DNA of 64,000 nucleotides from Rickettsiaceae bacterium (GTDB taxonomy: Bacteria; Pseudomonadota; Alphaproteobacteria; Rickettsiales; Rickettsiaceae), in contig JACKKP010000001.1 in the NCBI GenBank assembly GCA_024236375.1, positions 234,001 to 298,000 on the forward strand, written 5' to 3'. Made by a program: the position numbers and the translations under genes. How positions within the stretch are numbered: the first letter of the stretch is position 1; every line of letters begins with the position of its first letter. Shown piece after piece: positions 18,585 to 26,044 of the stretch. Under the pieces are notes generated by a model. The model made no database searches. It had not been told where the DNA came from and saw nothing but the letters and a program-made list of their open reading frames with translations.

Positions 18585-19215
18585 CTTTATCCTCTAAGTT
18601 TTTTAAAAAATTTATAGCAAAGTCAATGCCAGTTATATCAATTGAATGCGCTAAATTATCTACTATTTTTAAATGACATGCGATATTATGTTCGATAGCA
18701 TATTGATAAAATTTTTCGCTTTCACTACATGTAATTACTGAGTCTTCTAAACCATGTATTAAACAAATAGGTGTATTATGATTTGGTGATGTTTGTGCTG
18801 GTACTAATCTGCCAGAAAATCCGATCATAGCATAATATGGTCTATCTGCAGTTAAAGTCAAATAGGAGGCCATCATTGTACCTTGTGAAAAGCCTAATAA
18901 TATTGTTTGAGCATTAGTGAGATTGAGTTCTAGTTGTTTTGCTGTGATGATCTTTTGCAGTAAAACCGTATTCTTTGTAATTTGTGGCATGATAGCTGGC
19001 CAAGAACGATCACGCAAACTAAACCATTGATAACCAAAGGGCGCCATATCATATTTTTCTATACCATTTGGAGAAAAGAAATGATAATGTGGTAAATTGT
19101 TGCTCATTATTGGGGCAAGCGTGATCAGATCCTCTCCATCAGAGCCAACTCCATGTAACATAACTAATAATTTTTTTGTAGGTGCAATTGCAGCTTTTAA
19201 TTCTGAATAATTCAT
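18574..19215 (-). CDS. Alpha/beta-hydrolase, phospholipase/carboxylesterase family
   Basis: A 213-residue enzyme of the small carboxylesterase/acyl-protein thioesterase class. It has the oxyanion segment [15 protein letters not shown] at the N-terminus, the nucleophile elbow GFSQGT near residue 110, an aspartate in IHGLEDSVI and the histidine in DNLAHSID. The likely reaction is hydrolysis of short-chain esters or acyl groups; the natural substrate is unknown. It overlaps nth by one base upstream and glyA by 11 bases downstream, so it belongs to the same minus-strand operon. Confidence 0.88.
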   Translation of the reverse strand: MNYSELKAAIAPTKKLLVMLHGVGSDGEDLITLAPIMSNNLPHYHFFSPNGIEKYDMAPFGYQWFSLRDRSWPAIMPQITKNTVLLQKIITAKQLELNLTNAQTILLGFSQGTMMASYLTLTADRPYYAMIGFSGRLVPAQTSPNHNTPICLIHGLEDSVITCSESEKFYQYAIEHNIACHLKIVDNLAHSIDITGIDFAINFLKNLEDKDEQ

Positions 19216-19859
19216 TATTGTTTTATCTTTTTATAATATTCACAAATATCTCTAATACCACATTGATCACATAGTGGTTTTCTAGCCTTACAAATATAGC
19301 GTCCATGTAATATTAACCAATGATGAGCATATATCAACCATTTCTCTGGAACTATTTTTACCAGTGCCTTACTTACTTTTTCAGGCGTTTTTGCATTTGT
19401 AAGAGCTAATCTATGTGCAACGCGGAACACATGTGTATCTACAGCAATAGTTGGCTTAAGAAAAGCACAATTTAATATAACATTAGCTGTTTTAGAACCA
19501 ATACCAGGTAAGCTAATGAGTGATGCAAAATTATCAGGTATTTGTGAATTATAGTCATCAACTAAAATCTTGCATAAATTAATTATATTCTTTGCCTTGT
19601 TATGATATAATCCTATTGATTTTATATATTCTTTTAATCTTTCTTCGCCTAAAGCCAGAAATGCTTCAGGTGTTGTATATTTTTCAAATAACAACTTTGT
19701 AGCTTTATTAACCGAAATATCAGTGGCCTGGGCCGATAAGATTACTGCAACTGTTAAAGTAAAATTATTAACGTAATTTAATTCTGTTTTTGGATCAGGA
19801 TAGTGATGTGCAAAATATTTAAATATATTTTCTATTTGTATATCACTCAATATTGTCAT
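19215..19859 (-). CDS. nth: Endonuclease III (DNA glycosylase/AP lyase)
   Basis: Base-excision repair enzyme that removes oxidised pyrimidines and nicks the abasic site. The 214-residue protein contains the helix-hairpin-helix [13 protein letters not shown] with the catalytic lysine, followed by the aspartate in [13 protein letters not shown]. The 4Fe-4S cluster loop at the C-terminus is complete, with cysteines spaced C-x6-C-x2-C-x5-C ([17 protein letters not shown]). It is the first gene of the five-gene minus-strand run and is divergent from grxD across 70 bp. Confidence 0.96.
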   Translation of the reverse strand: MTILSDIQIENIFKYFAHHYPDPKTELNYVNNFTLTVAVILSAQATDISVNKATKLLFEKYTTPEAFLALGEERLKEYIKSIGLYHNKAKNIINLCKILVDDYNSQIPDNFASLISLPGIGSKTANVILNCAFLKPTIAVDTHVFRVAHRLALTNAKTPEKVSKALVKIVPEKWLIYAHHWLILHGRYICKARKPLCDQCGIRDICEYYKKIKQ

Positions 19860-19929
19860 TTCAATTTATGATAGGATTCTGATATTTTATGTATATAATG
19901 AATGATAAACATAAGCAAATAAAGTTTAT

Positions 19930-20256
19930 ATGAGTGATATGATCAATGAAAAAATATCTGATTTTATTCAGGCGCAAATTAACTCTAACAAAATAGTGTT
20001 ATTTATGAAGGGTAGTGCAGATTTTCCTCAATGTGGTTTTTCTGCAAATGTAGTATCTATTCTACAGAAAATGAACGTGCCATTTAAAGATATTAATGTC
20101 CTTGATAGCTTGGAATTACGTCAAGGGATCAAAAATTTTTCTGATTGGCCTACTATTCCTCAGTTATATGTGAATGGTGAATTTATTGGTGGATGTGATA
20201 TTGTTAAGGAAATGTATCAATCTGGTGAATTACAGCAATTAATTAATCACAATTAA
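19930..20256 (+). CDS. grxD: Monothiol glutaredoxin, Grx4 family
   Basis: A 108-residue monothiol glutaredoxin that carries or transfers Fe-S clusters together with glutathione. The active site is CGFS in FPQCGFSANVV. Also seen are the KGSADFP segment before it, the WPTIPQLYVNG cis-proline loop and the GGCDIVKEM motif that binds glutathione. The start at 19930 gives a full-length domain. It is followed after four bases by an ABC ATPase gene and then ygfZ, another Fe-S-related protein. Confidence 0.95.
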   Translation: MSDMINEKISDFIQAQINSNKIVLFMKGSADFPQCGFSANVVSILQKMNVPFKDINVLDSLELRQGIKNFSDWPTIPQLYVNGEFIGGCDIVKEMYQSGELQQLINHN

Positions 20257-20260
20257 TATA

Positions 20261-21163
20261 ATGCCAGCAATCTATATTGATAACTTAGTGAAAGAATATC
20301 CTGGCGCAACTCGTTCTAATATTGCGTTAGATTCGCTTAATCTAGTAATAAATGAAGGTCAAATATTTGGCTTACTTGGTCCAAATGGTGCAGGAAAATC
20401 GACACTAATTAATATATTAGCTGGTATTGTAAATAAAACGTCTGGAGTGGTTAAAATAAATGATATTTCGATAGATGAATTTCCACAAAAGGCACGTACA
20501 CAGATCGGTATTGTTCCACAAGAGATCGCTTTAGATAGTTTTTTCTCATTATATAATGCTTTAGAACATTATGCTGGTTATTTTGGCATACGTCCAGCAC
20601 AAAGAAAAACAGAGGAATTGTTGACTCAGTTGAGTCTTTGGGACAAGAAAGATGTTACGCCTAAGAAATTATCTGGTGGGATGAAGAGAAGATTTTTGAT
20701 AGCCAAAGCTATGGTACATTCACCAAAAATCTTGGTATTAGATGAGCCAACTGCTGGAGTAGATCTTGAACTTCGCAATCAATTGTGGGATCTTATATTA
20801 TCTTTAAAAAAACAAGGTGTTACTATAATATTAACGACACATTATCTTGCTGAAGCAGAAATATTATGTGATGAAATCGCTTTTATTAATAAAGGCAAAA
20901 TTATAAAACAGTCTTCAAAAAATCAACTATTAATAGGTAGACGCTATATCGATATATATCTTGCAACCCCTCTACAAGTCAAGTTACCAAAAGCTTCTAT
21001 ATATGAGCAAATTAATGAGGAAGTAATTAGGTTTAATATTGAAAATAGCGAAGATTATAGTAAATTTTTTGATACTATAAAAAAGCTGAATTTAAATATT
21101 AAAAACATAGAAATAATACAACCTAATTTGGAAAGTATTTTTCATACAATTATGAATAATTAA
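20261..21163 (+). CDS. ABC transporter ATP-binding protein
   Basis: A 300-residue ABC ATPase of the drug/ABC-2 class (CcmA, NodI-like). Walker A GPNGAGKST is near residue 40, the Q-loop is in IVPQE, the signature is LSGGMKRR, Walker B is ILVLDEPTAG, and the switch histidine lies in TTHYLAEAE. A C-terminal extension of about 80 residues follows, common in exporters of this class. No permease gene is next to it in this window, so its partner must be encoded elsewhere. It lies between grxD and ygfZ with only four-base gaps, which points to one transcript. Confidence 0.92.
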   Translation: MPAIYIDNLVKEYPGATRSNIALDSLNLVINEGQIFGLLGPNGAGKSTLINILAGIVNKTSGVVKINDISIDEFPQKARTQIGIVPQEIALDSFFSLYNALEHYAGYFGIRPAQRKTEELLTQLSLWDKKDVTPKKLSGGMKRRFLIAKAMVHSPKILVLDEPTAGVDLELRNQLWDLILSLKKQGVTIILTTHYLAEAEILCDEIAFINKGKIIKQSSKNQLLIGRRYIDIYLATPLQVKLPKASIYEQINEEVIRFNIENSEDYSKFFDTIKKLNLNIKNIEIIQPNLESIFHTIMNN

Positions 21164-21167
21164 AACT

Positions 21168-21965
21168 ATGTATTATACCCTACCTAACAGAGCGGTGATA
21201 AAAATTTGTGGTCCTGATGGCTTTAAATTTCTCAATAATTTATCTACTAACAAGATCCAAATTGGGCAATTAAGATATAGTTATTTTTTAAATAACCAAG
21301 GTAGATATTTATATGACGGATTTATCTATATGCAAGATGAGGAAAATATATATTTAGATATCAGCCGAGATTTAGCGATTAATTTTTTGCACTATATTCG
21401 ATCTAGACAATTACGAAGTAATTTCAAAATTACCGAATTAGATAATTATAACATCGTTTATTCTCAAAGTGAGTTTACGCATGAAGATCTGATTTTTGTT
21501 GCTCATGATCCTCGGAGCAATCTAATGGGATATAGGGGTATTGCTTCAGGTGCGCTTGGAATCAATGACGAAAATCTATATCAAGACAATAGATTCAAAT
21601 ATGCGATTATTGAAGGTTGCTATGATATGGTATATGAAAAATCTATTCCAATAGAATATAATGCTGAAGAACAACATGCTTTATCTTTTGACAAAGGTTG
21701 TTATGTAGGGCAAGAAGTTATTTCACGTGCAAAATATCAAGGTGTAGTGCGTAAAAAAGTATTTTTATTACAAAATATTACTGGTGAAGTAATTAATGAG
21801 GTTGTTAAAGGACAACAGGTTAATAGCGTAGATGGAGAAAAACTCGGTGTAGTGTGCTCTTACTGGGGCAGTAATGTCCTTGCATTATTAAATAAAGATA
21901 AGTTTAAAGAGGCAGGTCACAAAGAGAAGAAAGCGTATATCGCTACTTATAGTGTGACGTGGTAA
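21168..21965 (+). CDS. ygfZ: Folate-binding Fe-S maintenance protein YgfZ (GcvT-like)
   Basis: A 265-residue member of the YgfZ/GcvT-like family that supports Fe-S cluster enzymes such as MiaB, using folate. The diagnostic motif KGCYVGQEV is present in the second half, with the invariant cysteine. The N-terminal segment FKFLNNLSTNKI is also typical. It ends the grxD-ABC-ygfZ cluster, and neighbouring grxD has a related Fe-S role. It is convergent with the XRE regulator, 28 bp away. Confidence 0.92.
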   Translation: MYYTLPNRAVIKICGPDGFKFLNNLSTNKIQIGQLRYSYFLNNQGRYLYDGFIYMQDEENIYLDISRDLAINFLHYIRSRQLRSNFKITELDNYNIVYSQSEFTHEDLIFVAHDPRSNLMGYRGIASGALGINDENLYQDNRFKYAIIEGCYDMVYEKSIPIEYNAEEQHALSFDKGCYVGQEVISRAKYQGVVRKKVFLLQNITGEVINEVVKGQQVNSVDGEKLGVVCSYWGSNVLALLNKDKFKEAGHKEKKAYIATYSVTW

Positions 21966-21993
21966 AGAGGGACCTATCACAAGTATTTGATCC

Positions 21994-22371
21994 CTATAAG
22001 CTAATTTTTGCCAATGATTTTACTAATGTATTAAGAGCAGTTTGATGTTCTGGATTTTCTATCTTCATAAAATTTCTCGATAATTCGATACACATACGTT
22101 GGTGTTGGGTAGTCTGAGAGTCTGTATTATCTGGAATATTAGCGCCTTCATAAAAATATGATGGTGCTTTGGATAACGCTTTAGAAATCAATACTAGTCT
22201 TCCTACAGAAATTCTGTTGGTCCCTTTCTCGTATTTTTGTAATTGTTGGTGAGTTACCCCTATTAGATCAGCTAATTGCTGTCTAGAATAACCTTTTGCC
22301 AAGCGTAAAGAGAAAATTTTGTTACCGATGAATTTATCTACTTCAAGAGTAAAATCGTTTTTTTTAACCAT
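21994..22371 (-). CDS. XRE-family helix-turn-helix transcriptional regulator
   Basis: A 125-residue Cro/CI-type DNA-binding protein. The HTH covers about residues 15-70: KIFSLRLAKGYSRQQLADL, then GVTHQQLQKYEKG, then NRISVGRLVLISKAL. The remaining C-terminal half is helical (about residues 75-125) and may mediate dimerisation. Homologous stand-alone regulators are common in Rickettsiales. It is transcribed away from the tandem gene family that begins at 22823. A 12-base sequence found just upstream of its start recurs, inverted, in front of that family, which makes control of the family conceivable. Confidence 0.88.
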   Translation of the reverse strand: MVKKNDFTLEVDKFIGNKIFSLRLAKGYSRQQLADLIGVTHQQLQKYEKGTNRISVGRLVLISKALSKAPSYFYEGANIPDNTDSQTTQHQRMCIELSRNFMKIENPEHQTALNTLVKSLAKISL

Positions 22372-22399
22372 AATTTTGTGCTTAAATTATATTAATTAC

Positions 22400-22411
22400 T
22401 AACGTAAATTA
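22400..22411 (-). promoter_or_regulatory. Candidate operator, XRE promoter side
   Basis: taacgtaaatta lies about 30 bp upstream of the XRE start codon. Its exact reverse complement occurs at 22729-22740 and 25197-25208, upstream of two members of the tandem family. A regulator-binding role is inference. Confidence 0.3.
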
Positions 22412-22728
22412 ACATAATTTTAAAAAATGATCAAGCATTTTTTTGTGCTATAATAAAGAGATTGTTAACTATTGTATTTTATGCATTTTGATATGATTAT
22501 AAAAGGTAATAATATAACCAAACAATTAAGATAATTTCACTTATTCGTAAAGCAAAGTTGCGTCATATTGATGTGATGGATACTAAATCACTATAAATCC
22601 AGCAATAATATTGGTTATTAAAGTGCATAGATGACGAATGAATGCTGGACATAAATTAAATTATCTAAGTATTAACCCGACTATTAATGTATTTAAATAA
22701 TGTATTTAAAAAAATAGTTGCGTTTATT

Positions 22729-22740
22729 TAATTTACGTTA
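22729..22740 (+). promoter_or_regulatory. Candidate operator, tandem family side (copy 1)
   Basis: taatttacgtta, the exact inverse of the 12-mer next to the XRE start, lies 82 bp before the first family gene. An AT-rich 12-mer containing a CG step is not expected to recur by chance at this spacing, but this was not tested statistically. Confidence 0.3.
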
Positions 22741-22783
22741 TATAACTGATAGTTTGTGTAGTAAGCTATGAATATATAGTCAT

Positions 22784-22822
22784 CTACTAATGATAATATA
22801 ATTTAACAGGTGAAAAAATATT
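22784..22822 (+). promoter_or_regulatory. Conserved 39-bp leader of the tandem family (first of three)
   Basis: The 39 bases before the start codons at 22823, 24227 and 25291 are the same: ctactaatgataatataat, then ttaacaggtg, then an A-rich spacer. The block contains a TATAAT-like -10 and an aggtg ribosome site. The other copies are at 24188-24226 and 25252-25290. The second and fifth genes have only the short aaaaggtaaaaaatatt part, consistent with being the distal genes of two-gene transcripts. Confidence 0.6.
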
Positions 22823-23281
22823 ATGAGTATTAACATAGAAACTTCTGATGCAATCTTAGGGGAAGTCGGTGGATGGAATGAGATGACAGATTGCCAAAAT
22901 GCAGCGGACACGCAAAGTGGGAGCTATGATTATAAAAATGATTTTGATGAGGTTAGAGTAGTCGTAGAAGATTTTGTGAGTGAGCCATATAATAAAATAT
23001 GGCCTGTAAAAGAAGAATCTGTAGATGAAAACAGCACTGCTAATGAAATCATTCAGCCTTATGTTATCACTAAAGAAGCTATGGAAAAACTCATGAAAGA
23101 ATCTGCAGATGAAAACAGCATTAAATTATTAATGGATGAAATGGATGAGCAGCGTGCAATAAAATATAATGAACTTAGGCGAGTTCAGCAAGACACCAAT
23201 GAAAGTCGCGCCTGCTATGGTCTCGCGACGCTGCTCTATACGTTTTGGTTGATCAAGTATTATGTAGTGCCTGTATTATAA
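22823..23281 (+). CDS. Tandem family protein, copy 1 (unknown function)
   Basis: A 152-residue protein I do not recognise. It has the family N-terminus MSINIETSDAILGE, then a weakly variable acidic region (FDEVRVVVEDFVSEPYNKI, then VKEESVDENST), a charged helical middle rich in Glu/Met (EAMEKLMKESADENS, LLMDEMDEQR) and a C-terminal hydrophobic segment at about residues 130-152 (LATLLYTFWLIKYYVVPVL). No N-terminal signal peptide is present, so the topology suggests a tail-anchored membrane protein. Nearly identical to copy 4 up to the last 40 residues. The second gene follows after 29 bases. Secreted-effector or host-membrane roles are speculation. Confidence 0.7.
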   Translation: MSINIETSDAILGEVGGWNEMTDCQNAADTQSGSYDYKNDFDEVRVVVEDFVSEPYNKIWPVKEESVDENSTANEIIQPYVITKEAMEKLMKESADENSIKLLMDEMDEQRAIKYNELRRVQQDTNESRACYGLATLLYTFWLIKYYVVPVL

Positions 23282-23310
23282 GAATAAGAATTTAAAAGGT
23301 AAAAAATATT

Positions 23311-23925
23311 ATGAGTATTAACATAGAAACTTCTGATGCAATCTTAGGGGAAGCCGGTGGATGGAATGTAATGACAGATTACCCAAATGCAGCGGACACG
23401 CAAAGTGATTTTAATGAGGTTAGAGTAGTCGTAGAAGATTTTGTGAGTGAGCCATATAATAAAATAGGGCCTGTAAAAGAAGAATCTGTAGATGAAAACA
23501 GCACTAGTGTAGATGAAAACAGCACTAGTAATGAAGTCATCACACATCCTTTGATGACTAAAGAAGCTATGGCAAAACTGCATTTAATGCATGAAGTATA
23601 TCCTGATCTACGCTATCTTTGTATAACAGAAGCTGATAAAGCTAATGACAACACGCTTACCCCATTCTGCTTAGTAGAAACCAAATCGGGGATGAGGCTT
23701 GTTACTCAAGAAGATGCTGACTATATGGAACTCGCGCTTTTCAAGCATAAACAATTCATGGATGAGCAGCCTGGAACAGAATATTATGAGGCTAGGAAAC
23801 TTGAGGAAGCAAAAATCATTCGCAATCATGCCGAACACACTGCACTTATTGCTTGTGTGCCGTTGGTAGTAGGGGTCTTAATTCCATTCGTCGTTGTAGG
23901 TTTGCAGACACTATTGTCTTCCTGA
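23311..23925 (+). CDS. Tandem family protein, copy 2 (unknown function)
   Basis: A 204-residue paralog. It shares MSINIETSDAILGE and the FNEVRVVVEDFVSEPYNKI block but lacks the eight residues around SGSYDYKN. The acidic linker carries a duplicated SVDENST unit. A longer middle domain (PLMTKEAMAKLHLMHEVYP, then DLRYLCITEADKAN, LTPFCLVETKSGMRLVTQE) is shared only with copy 3. The C-terminus is hydrophobic (ALIACVPLVVGVLIPFVVVGLQ, about residues 178-200), again suggesting a membrane tail. It has a short aaaaggt ribosome site and is probably cotranscribed with copy 1. Confidence 0.7.
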   Translation: MSINIETSDAILGEAGGWNVMTDYPNAADTQSDFNEVRVVVEDFVSEPYNKIGPVKEESVDENSTSVDENSTSNEVITHPLMTKEAMAKLHLMHEVYPDLRYLCITEADKANDNTLTPFCLVETKSGMRLVTQEDADYMELALFKHKQFMDEQPGTEYYEARKLEEAKIIRNHAEHTALIACVPLVVGVLIPFVVVGLQTLLSS

Positions 23926-24119
23926 TCATGCATGAACAATTCATGGATGAGCAGCGTACGAAAGAATATGTTGAAGCTAGGAAAGTGTATATGCCTGAGT
24001 TGGAAGAAGGGGCGCATCTCTCAAGTTTGAGTGAGTTTGTTGTGTTGGGTACGGTTCGGTGTATCGTGTCGCTTCTAAAAATAACCTACAGTTTATCAAA
24101 GCTTTATGAGATGAGCTAG
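23926..24119 (+). pseudogene. Broken fragment of a further tandem family member
   Basis: Directly after copy 2 the DNA encodes MHEQFMDEQRTKEYVEARK, which matches the KHEQFMDEQ ... EARK segment near the end of copy 3. The stretch then runs into an unrelated hydrophobic tail (LSEFVVLGTVRCIVSLLK) and stops at 24119. It has no family start codon or ribosome site, so it is the remnant 3' part of another copy, presumably left by recombination between repeats. Confidence 0.6.
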
Positions 24120-24226
24120 AGCTAGAATATGGCGAATGATATTCAATAGTTTAGCTGTGGACAGTGATCAATGGTTAATGATAGATTCTACTAATGATAA
24201 TATAATTTAACAGGTGAAAAAATATT

Positions 24227-24865
24227 ATGAGTGTTAATATAGAAACTTCTGATGCAATCTTAGGGGAAGCCGGTGGATGGAATGAGATGACAGATTACCC
24301 AAATGCAGCGGACACGCAAAGTGGGAGCTATGATTATAAAAATGATTTTAATGAGGTTAGAGTAGTCGTAGAAGATTTTGTGAGTGAGCCATATAATAAA
24401 ATAGGGCCTGTAAAAGAAGAATCTGCAGATGAAAACAGCACTAGTGTAGATGAAAACAGCACTAGTAATGAAGTCATCTCACATCCTTTGATGACTAAAG
24501 AAGCTATGGCAAAACTGCATTTAATGCATAAAGTATATCCTGATCTACGCTATCTTTGTATAACAGAAGCTGATAAAGCTAATAACAACACGCTTACCCC
24601 ATTCTGCTTAGTAGAAACCAAATCGGGGATGAGGCTTGTTACTCAAGAAAATGCTGACGATATGGAACTCGCGCTTCTCAAGCATGAACAATTCATGGAT
24701 GAGCAGCCTGGAACAGAATATTATGAAGCTAGGAAAGCTGAGGCAGAAAGAACTGGGCGTATTATCATATGGTGTCAGGCCATTGCGATGGCTCCGGCGC
24801 TACTTTTGAGCGCAGCGTTTTACGTTGTGCCAATACTACGCGACTTCAGTAGCAATAAAGCCTAA
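24227..24865 (+). CDS. Tandem family protein, copy 3 (unknown function)
   Basis: A 212-residue paralog, the longest intact one. It starts MSVNIETSDAILGE, keeps the SGSYDYKNDFNEVRVVVEDF block, has the doubled DENSTSVDENSTSNEV linker, and shares the middle domain with copy 2 at about 95 percent identity by eye. The C-terminus differs: AIAMAPALLLSAAFYVVPIL (about residues 183-203) followed by a short polar end. The pattern of conserved N-terminus and middle with exchanged hydrophobic tails recurs in every copy. It has the full 39-bp leader, so it is likely transcribed from its own promoter. Confidence 0.7.
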   Translation: MSVNIETSDAILGEAGGWNEMTDYPNAADTQSGSYDYKNDFNEVRVVVEDFVSEPYNKIGPVKEESADENSTSVDENSTSNEVISHPLMTKEAMAKLHLMHKVYPDLRYLCITEADKANNNTLTPFCLVETKSGMRLVTQENADDMELALLKHEQFMDEQPGTEYYEARKAEAERTGRIIIWCQAIAMAPALLLSAAFYVVPILRDFSSNKA

Positions 24866-24889
24866 GAAGCAGAGATCGGATTTCTCAAA

Positions 24890-25022
24890 TCGCGATGCTA
24901 ATAAAAATGATTTTAATGAGGTTAGAGTAGTCGTAGAAGATTTTGTGAGTGAGCCATATAATAAAATAGGGCCTGTAAAAGAAGAATCTGTAGATGAAAA
25001 CAGCACTAGTAATGAAGTCATC
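24890..25022 (+). pseudogene. Internal fragment of a tandem family gene
   Basis: This stretch reads NKNDFNEVRVVVEDFVSEPY, then NKIGPVKEESVDENSTSNEVI in one frame, identical to the central acidic module of copies 2 and 3, but lacks the family N-terminus and any start signal. At 25023 it is joined directly to a duplicate of the upstream region of copy 1. The abrupt junction marks a rearrangement breakpoint. Confidence 0.65.
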
Positions 25023-25290
25023 TATTCGTAAAGCAAAGTTGCGTCATATTGATGTGATGGATACTAAATCACTATAAATCCAGCAATAATATTGGTTATT
25101 AAAGTGCATAGATGATGAATGAATGCTGGACATAAATTAAATTATCTAAGTATTAACTCGACTATTAATGTATTTAAAAAAATAGTTGCGTTTATTTAAT
25201 TTACGTTATATAACTGATAGTTTGTGTAGTAAGCTATGAATATATAGTCATCTACTAATGATAATATAATTTAACAGGTGAAAAAATATT
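25023..25290 (+). repeat. Duplicated upstream region (second copy of 22542-22822)
   Basis: From tattcgtaaagcaaagttg onward this region matches 22542-22822 with a few substitutions and one 13-base deletion. The match continues into the coding region of copy 4 against copy 1 for about 360 bases, so the duplicated unit spans promoter region plus gene. It includes the taatttacgtta 12-mer at 25197-25208. Confidence 0.85.
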
Positions 25291-25740
25291 ATGAGTATTA
25301 ACATAGAAACTTCTGATGCAATCTTAGGGGAAGTCGGTGGATGGAATGAGATGACAGATTGCCAAAATGCAGCGGACACGCAAAGTGGGAGCTATGATTA
25401 TAAAAATGATTTTGATGAGGTTAGAGTAGTCGTAGAAGATTTTGTGAGTGAGCCATATAATAAAATATGGCCTGTAAAAGAAGAATCTGCAGATGAAAAC
25501 AGCACTGCTAATGAAATCATTCGGCCTTATGTTATAACTAAAGAAGCTATGGAAAAACTGATGGAAGAATCTGCAGATGAAAACAGCATTAAATTATTAA
25601 TGGATGAAATGGATGAGCAGCGTACAATAAAATATAATGAAGTTAGGCAAGTTCAGGAAGAAAACACTAAGGGTATCGCCCGCTTGTGTTTGTTTGGTGC
25701 GCTCTATGTGTATTGGGCTTTAGCACACATATGGAAATAA
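25291..25740 (+). CDS. Tandem family protein, copy 4 (unknown function)
   Basis: A 149-residue paralog nearly identical to copy 1 over its first 110 residues (including the IWPVKEES variant and the MDEMDEQR segment), which dates the duplication as recent. It diverges sharply at the end, with a new hydrophobic tail (IARLCLFGALYVYWALAHIWK). The switch of only the C-terminal segment suggests either fast divergence or recombination in the tail. It has the full 39-bp leader; copy 5 follows after 20 bases. Confidence 0.7.
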   Translation: MSINIETSDAILGEVGGWNEMTDCQNAADTQSGSYDYKNDFDEVRVVVEDFVSEPYNKIWPVKEESADENSTANEIIRPYVITKEAMEKLMEESADENSIKLLMDEMDEQRTIKYNEVRQVQEENTKGIARLCLFGALYVYWALAHIWK

Positions 25741-25760
25741 TTTAAAAGGTAAAAAATATT

Positions 25761-26042
25761 ATGAGTATTAACATAGAAACTTCTGATGCAATCTTAGGGG
25801 AAGCCGTTGGATGGAATGAGATGACAGATTGCCAAAATGCAGCGGACATGCAAAGTGGGAGCGATGATTATAAAAATGTTTTTAATGAGGTTGAAGAGGA
25901 GAAGGGTAATAAAGAAGAGCTTTTAGCAAGTGAAGAAATTGCAACCGACAGCGTAAACAGCACAGAATCTTGGTGGATATTGTTTTGTTTTGCTCCGTTG
26001 ATCTATTATTCAGTGAGCAGTCTTTTCTCCCCTGTACTATAG
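25761..26042 (+). CDS. Tandem family protein, copy 5 (short, unknown function)
   Basis: A 93-residue paralog: the N-terminal module MSINIETSDAILGEAVGW, a shortened acidic linker (VEEEKGNKEELLASEEIA), and directly the hydrophobic tail (WWILFCFAPLIYYSVSSLF). The middle domain is missing. The reading frame is open and it has the short aaaaggt ribosome site, so it may be a genuine minimal version rather than debris. Its stop codon touches the TA target dinucleotide of the IS630 element. Confidence 0.65.
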   Translation: MSINIETSDAILGEAVGWNEMTDCQNAADMQSGSDDYKNVFNEVEEEKGNKEELLASEEIATDSVNSTESWWILFCFAPLIYYSVSSLFSPVL

Positions 26043-26044
26043 TA

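Larger units (their letters stand above)
22372..22822. other. Divergent control region, XRE regulator / tandem gene family
   Basis: 451 bp with no gene. Positions 22542-22822 recur almost unchanged at 25023-25290 in front of the fourth family member, with one extra 13-base unit here (tgtatttaaataa type duplication around 22688-22706). It contains the shared 12-mer and the conserved leader described separately. Confidence 0.7.

Noticed and set aside
21966..21993. Small hairpin between ygfZ and the XRE gene as terminator
   Set aside because: The stem is only about five pairs (aggga/tccct) and the following T run is poor.
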